Position numbers and translations under genes: made by a program. Below the pieces are notes generated by a model, which was not told where the DNA came from, made no database searches, and saw nothing but the letters and a program-made list of their open reading frames with translations. This document shows positions 51,908 to 60,439 of a stretch of 64,000 nucleotides of DNA, in pieces; the stretch's first letter is position 1, and each line of letters starts with the position of its first letter. This DNA is from Arthrobacter sp. 24S4-2 (GTDB taxonomy: Bacteria; Actinomycetota; Actinomycetes; Actinomycetales; Micrococcaceae): NCBI RefSeq assembly GCF_005280255.1, contig NZ_CP040018.1, positions 1,674,001 through 1,738,000 of the forward strand, written 5' to 3'.

Positions 51908-52702
51908 ATGATTGACAAGGTTGTTGCCAGCGCTGAGGCCGCGGTTGCGGATATTCCCGACGGCGCGTCACTCGCCGTCGGGGGTTTCGGATTGTGCGGC
52001 ATCCCGGTGGCCCTCATCGATGCCCTGCACCGCCGCGGAACGCGTGACCTGGAAACGGTGAGCAACAACTGCGGCGTTGACGATTGGGGCCTCGGAATCC
52101 TCCTGAAGGACGGCCGGATCCGCCGCACCATCAGCTCGTACGTGGGGGAGAACAAGGAATTCGCCCGGCAGTACCTCTCGGGCGAACTTGAGGTGGTGCT
52201 GACCCCGCAGGGCACACTCGCCGAAAAGCTGCGCGCCGGCGGCGCCGGCATCCCGGCGTTCTACACACCGGCCGGCGTGGGTACCCAGGTGTCCGACGGC
52301 GGCCTGCCGCAGAAGTACGACGCCGACGGCACCATCGCGATCGCGTCCGCGCCCAAGGAGGTCCGCACCTTCGGCGGCGCCGACTATGTGCTGGAGGAAT
52401 CGCTGACCCCGGATTTCGGCCTCGTTCACGCCTGGAAAGGCGACCGGCACGGAAACCTCGTCTTCCACGCCACGGCAATGAACTTCAACCCGCTGTGCGC
52501 CATGGCCGGAAGGATCACCATCGCCGAGGTGGAGGAGCTGGTGGAGCCGGGCCAGCTGGACCCGGAGCACGTCCATGTTCCCGGCATCTTCGTCCAGCGG
52601 GTCGTGGTTGCGCCGCAAGGCGAGAAACGCATCGAAAAGCGCACCGTTGCCGTGTCCGCGGCGGTCACCCAAGCCGAAGCAGCCGAGCAGGCAGGAGCAT
52701 AG
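51908..52702 (+). CDS. scoA: 3-oxoacid CoA-transferase subunit A
   Basis: A 264-residue subunit. LAVGGFGLCGIPVALIDAL (near 21-39) is the glycine-rich oxyanion motif GGFGLCGIP, and NNCGVDDWGLGILLKDGR and YVGENKEFARQYLSGELEV follow. It activates acetoacetate with CoA from succinyl-CoA, together with subunit B. It begins 48 bp after the dehydrogenase gene; subunit B starts 2 bases after its stop. Confidence 0.94.
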   Translation: MIDKVVASAEAAVADIPDGASLAVGGFGLCGIPVALIDALHRRGTRDLETVSNNCGVDDWGLGILLKDGRIRRTISSYVGENKEFARQYLSGELEVVLTPQGTLAEKLRAGGAGIPAFYTPAGVGTQVSDGGLPQKYDADGTIAIASAPKEVRTFGGADYVLEESLTPDFGLVHAWKGDRHGNLVFHATAMNFNPLCAMAGRITIAEVEELVEPGQLDPEHVHVPGIFVQRVVVAPQGEKRIEKRTVAVSAAVTQAEAAEQAGA

Positions 52703-52704
52703 CC

Positions 52705-53471
52705 GTGGAATCGAACAGCACGCAGGGAGCCCCTCCCCGCCCCGAAGCCGTCCGCCACGAATACCGGCGGTCCGCCGTCGGGCACCCCGGGGGCGCCAAT
52801 CCGGAGGCCAAGGGCTGGACCCGCAATGAGCTGGCCGCCCGGGTGGCGCAGGAACTCCACAACGGTCAGTACGTCAACCTCGGCATCGGGATGCCGACGC
52901 TGATCCCGAACTACATTCCGGCCGGTATCGAAGTGGTGCTGCATTCGGAAAACGGCATCCTGGGCGTGGGGCCGTACCCGGCCGATGACCAGGTGGACCC
53001 GGACCTGATCAACGCGGGCAAGGAAACCGTCACCGTCAACAAAGGCGCAGCGTTCTTCGACTCGGCGGCTTCGTTCGGCATGATCCGCGGCGGCCACGTG
53101 GACGTGGCCGTGCTCGGCGCCATGGAAGTGGCGCAGAACGGCGACCTGGCCAACTGGATGATCCCGGGCAAGATGGTCAAAGGCATGGGCGGGGCGATGG
53201 ACCTGGTCTTCGGTGCCAAAAAAGTCATCGTGATGATGGAGCACGTGGACCGCAACGGCAAGCCCAAGATCGTGGAGCGGTGCACGCTGCCGCTCACCGG
53301 CAAGGGTTGCGTGGACCGGATCATCACGGACCTAGCCGTGATCGACGTCGTCACCGAAGGAAGCTCCGCCAGGCTGGTACTGCGCGAACTGGCCCCAACG
53401 TGACGGCCGAGGACGTCGCCGCGGCCACCGGCGCCGAGCTGTTCGAGGAAGACCAGGAGCTCACCGTATGA
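52705..53471 (+). CDS. scoB: 3-oxoacid CoA-transferase subunit B, frameshifted near the 3' end
   Basis: GTG 52705. VNLGIGMPTLIPNYIPAGIE and VVLHSENGILGVGPYP carry the catalytic Glu (SENG). A CCCC run (53393-53396) lacks one C; the read frame stops at 53403 with AP-T. Adding it gives ELAPNVTAEDVAAATGAELFEE and a 255-residue protein ending at 53471, as in the family. MaoC starts inside this true stop (53468, ATGA overlap), which supports the corrected end. The uncorrected version would lose 23 residues. Confidence 0.92.
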
Positions 53472-54070
53472 CGGCCGGCCACGCGGCACAGAGTGCCACC
53501 GCGGACCCGACGCCGCCGCGGATCATCGAGCAGCGCGGCCTGTATTTCGATGAACTGGAAGAGGGCGTGCTCTACGCGCACCGGCCAGGCAGGACGGTCA
53601 CCGAGACGGACAACGTCATCTTCACCACCATGACCATGAACACACAGGCACTGCACCTGGATGCTGCCTGGAGCGCCGGGCAGCCCTTCGGCCAGCGGCT
53701 GATGAACTCGATGTTCACCCTGGCCACCGTGGTGGGTCAATCCGTAACGCAGCTGACCCAGGGGACCATCATTGCGCAGCTGGGCCTGACCGACGTGTCC
53801 TTTCCGCATCCGATGTACCACGGCGACACGCTGTACACGGAGACGGTCATCACCGGTAAGCGGCTGTCCGCATCACGGCCGGGCCAGGGAATCGTGACCA
53901 TGCAGCACACGGGCCGGAACCAGGACGGCGCGGTGGTGGCGCTGGCCACGCGCAGTTGCCTGATGTGGACGCGGGAAGCGCACGCCGCGGCGCAGAAGGA
54001 AACAGCGCAGAAGGAAACAGCGCAGAAGGAAACCGAGCAGAAAGAATCCGCGGAAAAGAGGACAATCTAA
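53468..54070 (+). CDS. MaoC-family acyl dehydratase
   Basis: A 200-residue hot-dog-fold protein from ATG 53468. Segments RTVTETDNVIFTTMTMNTQA (about 39-58, active-site Asp/His region), and VSFPHPMYHGDTLYTETVIT (about 118-137) match the R-specific enoyl-CoA hydratase/MaoC family. In the corresponding M. tuberculosis cluster (Rv2499c) it is an (R)-hydratase of leucine breakdown. The C-terminal tail has four QKETA-like units (15-bp repeat, 53990-54049). ATG overlaps the scoB stop. Confidence 0.88.
   Translation: MTAGHAAQSATADPTPPRIIEQRGLYFDELEEGVLYAHRPGRTVTETDNVIFTTMTMNTQALHLDAAWSAGQPFGQRLMNSMFTLATVVGQSVTQLTQGTIIAQLGLTDVSFPHPMYHGDTLYTETVITGKRLSASRPGQGIVTMQHTGRNQDGAVVALATRSCLMWTREAHAAAQKETAQKETAQKETEQKESAEKRTI
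53990..54049. repeat. 15-bp tandem repeat in the MaoC tail
   Basis: Three identical or near-identical units GCGCAGAAGGAAACA (53990, 54005, 54020) and a fourth degenerate unit, encoding AQKET AQKET AQKET EQKES. The tail is beyond the hot-dog domain. Confidence 0.9.
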
Positions 54071-54072
54071 GC

Positions 54073-54906
54073 ATGAGTTTCCTGATGGGTCCCGCCCTGC
54101 TTTTTTGCCCTGCCGACCGCCCCGAGCGTTACCAGAAAGCCGCCGGGCGTTCCGACGGCGTGATCGTGGACCTGGAGGACGCCGTGGCCCCGGCTGACAA
54201 GCAGCGCGCCCGCGGCGCCATCCTGGCCCAGCTTGGCGCCACCGGCGATGTTCCGGAGCTGGATCCCAGCCGCACCATCATCAGGATCAATCCCGCCGGC
54301 ACGGACGAGTTCGAGAAGGACCTGCACTGCCTCAAGCACACCCCGTACCGCCACGTCATGCTCGCCAAGGCCGAAAATGCCGGCCAGCTCAAGGCGCTTG
54401 AGGGGTACAGCGTGATTGCGCTGTGTGAGACGGCCGCGGGGATCGTCAATGCCGCCGCCATCGCCGCCGAGCCCAACGTGGTGGGGCTGATGTGGGGAGC
54501 CGAGGACCTGCTCGCCTCCCTGGGCGGGACGTCCAGCAGGAACGACGACGGCGGCTACCGTGCTGTTGCCCTGCACGCACGCTCCACGGTGCTGCTGGCG
54601 GCCGGCGCCTTCGGCAAGGAAGCCATCGACTCCGTGTACGTCAATATTCCGGACCTCGAAGGGTTGGCTGCGGAGTCCCGTGACGCGGTGGCTTCCGGGT
54701 TCGGGTCCAAGGCCTGCATCCATCCCAGCCAGGTTGCCGTGGTTCGTGACGCATATGCCCCGGCCGAGTCGGACGTCGCGGCCGCAGCCGCGCTGCTGGA
54801 GGCAGCAGCGGCTGCTGGCAGCGGAGTGTTCCAGTTCGACGGAAAGATGATCGACGGCCCCATCCTGAAGCACGCGGAATCAACCTTGCGGCGGGCCGGC
54901 CGCTAG
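54073..54906 (+). CDS. citE: CitE-like CoA-ester lyase
   Basis: A 277-residue TIM-barrel lyase from ATG 54073. PALLFCPADRPERYQKAAGR (7-26), DGVIVDLEDAVAP (about 29-41; metal-binding Glu and Asp) and CETAAGIVNAAAIA, then MWGAEDLLASLGG near 140-152 are family residues. The characterised homologue Rv2498c works on (R)-HMG-CoA and citramalyl-CoA; here the same role, cleaving HMG-CoA to acetoacetate and acetyl-CoA, is likely. ATG 54073 is preferred over the upstream in-frame codons, which belong to the MaoC antiframe. A terminator follows. Confidence 0.88.
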   Translation: MSFLMGPALLFCPADRPERYQKAAGRSDGVIVDLEDAVAPADKQRARGAILAQLGATGDVPELDPSRTIIRINPAGTDEFEKDLHCLKHTPYRHVMLAKAENAGQLKALEGYSVIALCETAAGIVNAAAIAAEPNVVGLMWGAEDLLASLGGTSSRNDDGGYRAVALHARSTVLLAAGAFGKEAIDSVYVNIPDLEGLAAESRDAVASGFGSKACIHPSQVAVVRDAYAPAESDVAAAAALLEAAAAAGSGVFQFDGKMIDGPILKHAESTLRRAGR

Positions 54907-54920
54907 AAACGTTGCAGGAC

Positions 54921-54962
54921 ATGCCAGAGGCCGGGAGTCGAACGACTCCCGGCCTCTGGCAT
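54921..54962. terminator. Perfect bidirectional terminator between citE and the universal stress gene
   Basis: A 20-bp perfect stem, ATGCCAGAGGCCGGGAGTCG (54921-54940) and its complement (54943-54962), around AA. It ends the leucine operon (+) and the stress-protein gene (-). Confidence 0.9.
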
Positions 54963-54986
54963 TTCCGGCTGGATTGCCGGCCTGGG

Positions 54987-55382
54987 CTACTGCCCGGCTT
55001 TGACGGCGAGGACGGGGCAGTCGGCCTCGAGGAGGATCTGCTGGGCCGTGCTGCCCATGATCAGTTTCCCCACCGGAGTGCGTCTCCGCAGGCCGATGAC
55101 AATCAGGTCCGCACGGTGCTGTTCGGCTGCCTGCAGGACCTCGTTGGCTGCATCGTTGCCACGGACCGGCTGCTGGATCAGGTGCTCGATCCCTTCGCTC
55201 CGGAGACGTTCCTCGATTGTGGCGATGTCATCGCCGGCGGCGTAGCGCTTGTCCACAACGGCGTCGCCACGGGAAGAATTGATCACCACCAGCAGCTTCC
55301 CGTTTTTCCGCGCTTCGTCAATAGCGGTGGCCAGGGCTGCCGCCCCTTCCGGGGTGGGTACGTATCCGACGATGATGCTCAT
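54987..55382 (-). CDS. Universal stress protein A family
   Basis: A 131-residue UspA protein. The ATP-binding signature G-x2-G-x8-GST appears as GLRRRTPVGKLIMGSTAQQI (about 97-116), and the Rossmann-like start MSIIVGYVP and DLIVIGLRR are typical. It may bind ATP and act under stress. Its start is in the ATGA overlap with the last codon of tctA (55379-55382), so it is the last gene of the tct operon. Confidence 0.9.
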   Translation of the reverse strand: MSIIVGYVPTPEGAAALATAIDEARKNGKLLVVINSSRGDAVVDKRYAAGDDIATIEERLRSEGIEHLIQQPVRGNDAANEVLQAAEQHRADLIVIGLRRRTPVGKLIMGSTAQQILLEADCPVLAVKAGQ

Positions 55383-56992
55383 GGGCTCTCCTGCCGTCGT
55401 TGTGTGCGGGGAGCCTGCCGGCCGCTTTCGGCCAGGTGGTTGTCCGGGGGTGTGTCCGTCGCTTCGGTGTGTGTCGGGTGGATGCCGGCAATCACCGGCA
55501 CCGTCTGCGGGCGGGCCTTGCGCCAGAGCCGCATCAGCAACGGCCAGAGGAGGATGACCCCCACAATGACGTAGATTCCGACGGCGATCGGCTCGCTCAA
55601 GAGGCCGGAAGGGTCGCCGGCGCTCAGCTTCAGGGTCTTGCGGAGCTGACCTTCAATCCGCGGCCCGAGGATCACGCCGAGAATGAGCGGCAGTACGGGG
55701 AGTCCGAAGCGCCGCATCATGAACCCGAGCGCACCCAGCACCAGCAGGATCACCAGGTCGAACGCCTGCAGGTTCACCGAGTAGGCGCCCAGCGTGGCGA
55801 AGAACAGGATCCCCGCGTACAGGTACGGCCGCGGGAGCTGAAGGAGCTTTGCCCACAGCGGCGCGAGCGGAAGGTTGATGATGAGGAGCAGGAAATTGCC
55901 GATGAAGAGGCTGGCGATCAGGGCCCAGACCAGCGGCCCCTGGCTCTCGAACAGCTGCGGGCCGGGCTGGATGCCGTACGAGGTGAAAGCCGCCAGCATC
56001 ACGGCTGCCGTGGCGTTGGTGGGCAGTCCCAGGGCAAGCATGGGGGTCAGGGTTCCTGCGGCCGCCGCGTTGTTGGCGGCTTCGGGTCCGGCCACGCCTT
56101 CGATTGCGCCCTTGCCGAACTCTTCGGGGTGCTTACTGAGGCGCTTCTCCGTGACGTAGGAGAGGAACGTGGGGATCTCCGCACCGCCCGCAGGAAGTGC
56201 TCCGAACGGAAACCCGAACGCGGTTCCGCGTAACCAGGGCTTCCAGGAACGCTTCCAGTCCTCTTTGCCCATCCACGGCTGGCCTACCGGGATGATGTTC
56301 AACGGCGTGCGGCGCAGGTGCGCGGCCACCCAGAGCGCCTCGCCGACGGCGAAGATGGCTACAGCCACCACCACGATGTCCAGTCCGTCAGCCAGCAGGG
56401 GCTGGCCGAACGTGAGGCGTGCCTGCCCGGTGACGGAGTCCAAGCCCACCAGGCCGATTGCCAGTCCCAGGCCCAGCGAGGCGAAGCCCCGGAGGCGGGA
56501 TGATCCCAGGACGGCTGTGACCGCCAGGAGCGCAAGCACCATGATGGCAAAGTAGCTCGGTGAACCCAGGCTGACGGCGAATTTCACCACGACGGGTGCG
56601 CAGACGGCCAGCAGCGTGGTGCCGATGGTGCCGGCCACAAACGAGCCGATGGCCGCCGTCGCCAGTGCTTGGGCGGCCCTGCCGGCTTTCGCCATCTTGT
56701 TGCCTTCGATGGCGGTGACCACCGACGACGATTCCCCGGGAGTGTTGAGCAGGATGGATGTCGTGGAGCCGCCATACATGCCGCCGTAGTAGATGCCGGC
56801 GAACATGATGAAGGCGCTGGTGGGTTCCAAGGCGTAGGTGACCGGGAGCAGCAAGGCAATGGACATGGCCGGCCCGATCCCCGGGAGCACGCCGACGGCG
56901 GTACCCAGGACCACGCCGATCACGGCGTAGAGGAAATTCATGGGGGTCAGGGCGGTGGCAAACCCGTCCATGAGGGAGGAAAAGACATCCAT
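55379..56992 (-). CDS. tctA: Tripartite tricarboxylate transporter, large membrane subunit
   Basis: A 537-residue protein from ATG 56992 with about 11-12 helices. GVLPGIGPAMSIALLLPVTY (about 34-53) is the classical TctA motif, and GGMYGGSTTSILLNTPGESS and AGAEIPTFLSYVTEK-like segments follow. It is the channel for citrate or another tricarboxylate, with TctB and TctC. Its ATG overlaps the TctB stop (TGATG). Confidence 0.94.
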   Translation of the reverse strand: MDVFSSLMDGFATALTPMNFLYAVIGVVLGTAVGVLPGIGPAMSIALLLPVTYALEPTSAFIMFAGIYYGGMYGGSTTSILLNTPGESSSVVTAIEGNKMAKAGRAAQALATAAIGSFVAGTIGTTLLAVCAPVVVKFAVSLGSPSYFAIMVLALLAVTAVLGSSRLRGFASLGLGLAIGLVGLDSVTGQARLTFGQPLLADGLDIVVVAVAIFAVGEALWVAAHLRRTPLNIIPVGQPWMGKEDWKRSWKPWLRGTAFGFPFGALPAGGAEIPTFLSYVTEKRLSKHPEEFGKGAIEGVAGPEAANNAAAAGTLTPMLALGLPTNATAAVMLAAFTSYGIQPGPQLFESQGPLVWALIASLFIGNFLLLIINLPLAPLWAKLLQLPRPYLYAGILFFATLGAYSVNLQAFDLVILLVLGALGFMMRRFGLPVLPLILGVILGPRIEGQLRKTLKLSAGDPSGLLSEPIAVGIYVIVGVILLWPLLMRLWRKARPQTVPVIAGIHPTHTEATDTPPDNHLAESGRQAPRTQRRQESP

Positions 56993-57504
56993 CAGAGAAT
57001 CCCTTCCAGGAGCCCGGCGGGCAGCGCAATGCCGAGGCCAAGGTAGAAGCCATAGAACGTGAGCAGGGACATGGCAAGGGAAACCAGCCCGTCGCGGACG
57101 TAGTGCCGGCTTCCCAGGGACCACACGCTGCCCCAGAACAGGATGGTTCCCGAGACCACCCATCCTGCCCAGTCGATCAGGAGGATGTTGGCGATGAAGG
57201 CGCCGGCCAGGGGCAGGACGGTCTTCCAGTCGGCGGGGTGCGCCAGGTCAACGTCCTCGCCGCCCTCGGCCTCGCCGTGGCCGCCCCGCAGGACGTTGAC
57301 AGCCAGCAGCACGGCACAGGCGAGCAGCAGTCCGCCCACGATGTACGGAAGGGTCTTCGGCCCTACAGGATCAGACTGGGAGTAGGGAACGACGATGCGC
57401 GCCGCGTCCCAGATGACCAGGGCCCCGGCCGCCCCGAGCAGGAGGGCTACCCCCAGCTCGGAGCGGCCTTTGAGCCGTGAGGTCAAAGTGGTTGCGGAGC
57501 TCAC
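56992..57504 (-). CDS. tctB: Tripartite tricarboxylate transporter, small membrane subunit
   Basis: A 170-residue protein with four helices. The pattern is that of TctB (DUF1468), for instance GSEL-like GALVIWDAARIVVPYSQSDPVG near 27-48. GTG 57504 overlaps the tctC stop. It partners with TctA. No sequence feature shows the substrate. Confidence 0.9.
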   Translation of the reverse strand: MSSATTLTSRLKGRSELGVALLLGAAGALVIWDAARIVVPYSQSDPVGPKTLPYIVGGLLLACAVLLAVNVLRGGHGEAEGGEDVDLAHPADWKTVLPLAGAFIANILLIDWAGWVVSGTILFWGSVWSLGSRHYVRDGLVSLAMSLLTFYGFYLGLGIALPAGLLEGIL

Positions 57505-58508
57505 GCCAGGCCAAGCTTCGTGAGGACGTCCGCCACCCGCTTGTCCTGCTCGGTCAGGAAGGTCTTGAAGCCGTCGCCGGTGATGAACGCGTCGGTCCAG
57601 CTGTTGGTCTTCAGGGCTTCCTTCCAGGCGTCGGTGCCGTGCATCTTTTCGAGGGCGCCGATCAGCTTGGCCTTGTCGGCGTCGCTGATGCCGGGAGGGG
57701 CCACCACGCCGCGCCAGTTGCTGAACACCAGGTCGATCCCGGATTCCTTCAGCGTCGGTGCGTCCACGCCGTCGAGGCGCTTCTCGCCGCTGGTGGCCAG
57801 GACACGGACCTCGCCGGATTCAATCTGCTTGAGGTATTCGCCGGCGCCGGAGGCTGCAAAGCCGAGCTTGTTGCCGAGGATGGCCGGGAGGAGGTCACCG
57901 CCGCCGTCGTAGGCAACGTAGTTGACCTTGGTGGCGTCGATGCCAACGGCCCCGGCAAGCTGCATGGGCAGCAGGTGATCAGGGCCGCCAGGCGAGGAAC
58001 CGCCGCCCACGGCGATGGACGCGGGATCAGCCTTCCAGGCCTTGACCAGGTCATCGATGGTCTTGTAGGGCGAAGCTTTGTTGACCATGATGGCGCCGGG
58101 CTCTTCGATGAGCTTGGCCAGTGGGGTGGTGTCCGTCAGCTTGGACTGGGACTTGTTGGTGTAGCTCGCGCCCACCACGCCAAGGCCCATCAGCATGGCG
58201 AGGTCGCCGTTGCCTTTTTCGTTGACTATGCGGGCCAGGCCGACGGTTCCGCCTGCGCCGGCGAGGTTGAACACCTCGGTGTTGGTGGCAATCTTCTCGT
58301 CGTCGAGAACCTTCGCGGCTACACGGGCTGTGGTGTCGTAGCCGCCGCCTGCAGTGTTGGGGACCAAGATCTGGAGCCCCGTCAGCGGACCGGCGGCTGC
58401 GCCGGAGCTGGCGGCGGGGGAGCTCTTGCCGGTAGCTCCGCAGCCGGTGGCCATCAGGGCGATGCCGGCGGCGACGGCGGCAATTCGCAATGCGCGGATC
58501 TGGCGCAT
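57501..58508 (-). CDS. tctC: Tripartite tricarboxylate transporter, lipoprotein solute-binding subunit
   Basis: A 335-residue protein from ATG 58508. A lipoprotein signal (MRQIRALRIAAVAAGIALM, then ATGCG, lipobox Cys near 24) anchors it outside the membrane. The Bug/TctC fold includes VPNTAGGGYDTTARVAAKVL near 52, and GGSSPGGPDHLLPMQLAGAV near 172. It catches the solute and delivers it to TctAB. It is the first gene of the tct operon. A CRP/GlxR-like site lies upstream. Confidence 0.93.
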   Translation of the reverse strand: MRQIRALRIAAVAAGIALMATGCGATGKSSPAASSGAAAGPLTGLQILVPNTAGGGYDTTARVAAKVLDDEKIATNTEVFNLAGAGGTVGLARIVNEKGNGDLAMLMGLGVVGASYTNKSQSKLTDTTPLAKLIEEPGAIMVNKASPYKTIDDLVKAWKADPASIAVGGGSSPGGPDHLLPMQLAGAVGIDATKVNYVAYDGGGDLLPAILGNKLGFAASGAGEYLKQIESGEVRVLATSGEKRLDGVDAPTLKESGIDLVFSNWRGVVAPPGISDADKAKLIGALEKMHGTDAWKEALKTNSWTDAFITGDGFKTFLTEQDKRVADVLTKLGLA

Positions 58509-58572
58509 GGTGTTCCTCTTCTCAATAAGACTGCTAAGCAAAACTGACTGGTGCTTTGATGCTAGGGGCACA

Positions 58573-58588
58573 AGTGACGGACATCACT
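58573..58588. promoter_or_regulatory. CRP/GlxR-type site upstream of tctC
   Basis: AGTGA-CGGACA-TCACT, matching 8 of 10 consensus positions (GTGA-N6-TCAC perfect), 65-80 bp before tctC. Confidence 0.55.
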
Positions 58589-58688
58589 CTTGTGTACGCA
58601 GAGAAAGTTAAGTTCATTTCGTTCACGTTTCCGGCCCTCAACCAAGCCGGACCGGCACCCGAATCGGCGCCGGAATTGAACCGCCGCC

Positions 58689-58709
58689 GTGGGGTATAGT
58701 TCACCCCAC
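58689..58709. promoter_or_regulatory. Inverted repeat around the -10 of the CitA-type kinase gene
   Basis: GTGGGGT (58689-58695) and ACCCCAC (58703-58709), 7-bp perfect arms; the -10 TATAGT is at 58695-58700. A protein bound here would block the kinase promoter. Confidence 0.55.
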
Positions 58710-58798
58710 CGCCGCGGATTTGCATCCCCACGGACGCTCCCGCCTCCGGTCTAAGGAATCCGGCTGAACCATCACCCAGGAAATAGGAAAGACGGCAC

Positions 58799-60439
58799 GT
58801 GACTCGACGAAGAGGAATGTCCCTCGCCGGGCAATACCTGTTGCTGCAGCTGCTGATCGTCCTGGCCGTCCTGGTGGCCGTTGTCGCCATCTCCCTGGCC
58901 CAGTCTGCCGCGGCCTTTGAACGGACCGAGGGCCGCCGCGCACTGTCGGCCGCGGAAGCCCTTGGCAACAACCCCACGGTCCGGACCCTGCTGCCATCAG
59001 CCGAGCCGCGCAGCGGTTCTGCCCTGCCGGCCGTCGCGGAGTCGGTCCGCACGGTTTCGGGGTCCGCGCAGGTTGCCCTGGCCCGGCTTGACCGCACGGT
59101 GGTGGCTTCCTCGGACCCTGGGCTGCTGGGCCGGCCGCTGGAACTTGGCGGGAGCCGGGTGATGGAGGGACGGGCCTGGACCGGCGTGGTGGATGCGGCT
59201 GCAACTCCGATACTCTCCGCCCACGTTCCCGTCCTTGATGACTCGGGCAAAATGATCGGCATCGCCTCGATCAGCAGGAACTATCCGTCCACGTGGGAGC
59301 GGCTGGGGGACGCCGTGCCGAACCTGCTCACCTACCTTGGGGTGGCCAGCGTCCTGGGCGTGGCCGGTTCCCTGCTCCTGGCACGCAGGGTGAAGCGGCA
59401 GACCCTCGGCATGGAGCCCAGCGAAATCACCGGCCTGGTGGAGAACCGCGAGGCGATGCTGCACGGCCTCAAGGAAGGGGTGGTGGCGCTGGACCTCCAC
59501 GGACGGATGACGGTGGCCAACGACAGTGCCCGTGCGCTGCTGGGCCTGCCCGCCGACTGCGTGGGTAAAGACCTGGCCGGCCTGCCCGTTGAACCGGCGC
59601 TGAAGGAAGTCCTGACCGGTGAGCAGCCGGACCAGGACCAGATGGTGCTTGTGGGGGAGCGGCTCGTCGTCCTGAACCGGGTGCCCATCCGTTCCAAGGG
59701 CCGCGTGATCGGTTCCGTCGCCACGCTGCGCGACCGGACCGAGCTTTCGTCCCTGGAACGCGAACTGGGCGCAACGCGCACAGCGACGGACACGCTCCGG
59801 GCGCAGGCCCATGAATTCGCGAACCAGCTGCACGTCATTTCGGGGCTGATCCAGATCGGTGAATACGATTCCGTGGTGCAGTTCGTCAATGGTGCAACGC
59901 TGGACCGGACGCGCCTCAACGACGAAGTCACCGGCCGCATCCAGGACCCGGCGCTCGCAGCCCTGCTGATCGCCAAGTCCAGCCTCGCCGCGGAGCGGGG
60001 GGTGCCGCTGCAGCTGGACTCCGATTCGGCGTTGTCCCCGGTGGCGGACGAACTCTCCCGCGACCTGACGACGGTGGTGGGAAACCTCGTGGACAACGCG
60101 CTCGACGCCGTCACGGGAGCCGCGGAGGCGTCCGTCCGGGTCCTCGTCCAGGACAGTCCCGAGGAAGTGGTCGTCACCGTCCGGGACACCGGCCCGGGCA
60201 TTGACGGCGCGGCTGCCGAGGAGATCTTCAAACAGGGATTCAGCACCAAACAGCCCGGCCCGGCTGGTGCCAGGGGCTTCGGCCTGGCGCTGTCGCGGGT
60301 CGTCTGCCGGCGCAGCGGCGGCGAGCTGGAGGTGGCCAACGACGGCGGGGCCGTCTTTACCGCGCGGTTTAAGCGTCCGCGGCTGAAACGGACGCCGCCA
60401 ACGCCGACACCGCCGCCGGGAAAGGTGGTACAGCCATGA
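58799..60439 (+). CDS. CitA/DcuS-family sensor histidine kinase
   Basis: A 546-residue kinase from GTG 58799, with AGGAAAG upstream. A first helix (about 12-35), an extracytoplasmic PAS-like domain (about 40-180), a second helix (about 187-205), a PAS (about 215-320), then the His in RAQAHEFANQLHVISGLIQ (near 338-356) and HATPase motifs VGNLVDNALDAV and TGPGIDGAAAEEIF. This is the citrate/C4-dicarboxylate sensor architecture. It should sense the tct substrate. The regulator gene overlaps its end. Confidence 0.92.
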   Translation: MTRRRGMSLAGQYLLLQLLIVLAVLVAVVAISLAQSAAAFERTEGRRALSAAEALGNNPTVRTLLPSAEPRSGSALPAVAESVRTVSGSAQVALARLDRTVVASSDPGLLGRPLELGGSRVMEGRAWTGVVDAAATPILSAHVPVLDDSGKMIGIASISRNYPSTWERLGDAVPNLLTYLGVASVLGVAGSLLLARRVKRQTLGMEPSEITGLVENREAMLHGLKEGVVALDLHGRMTVANDSARALLGLPADCVGKDLAGLPVEPALKEVLTGEQPDQDQMVLVGERLVVLNRVPIRSKGRVIGSVATLRDRTELSSLERELGATRTATDTLRAQAHEFANQLHVISGLIQIGEYDSVVQFVNGATLDRTRLNDEVTGRIQDPALAALLIAKSSLAAERGVPLQLDSDSALSPVADELSRDLTTVVGNLVDNALDAVTGAAEASVRVLVQDSPEEVVVTVRDTGPGIDGAAAEEIFKQGFSTKQPGPAGARGFGLALSRVVCRRSGGELEVANDGGAVFTARFKRPRLKRTPPTPTPPPGKVVQP

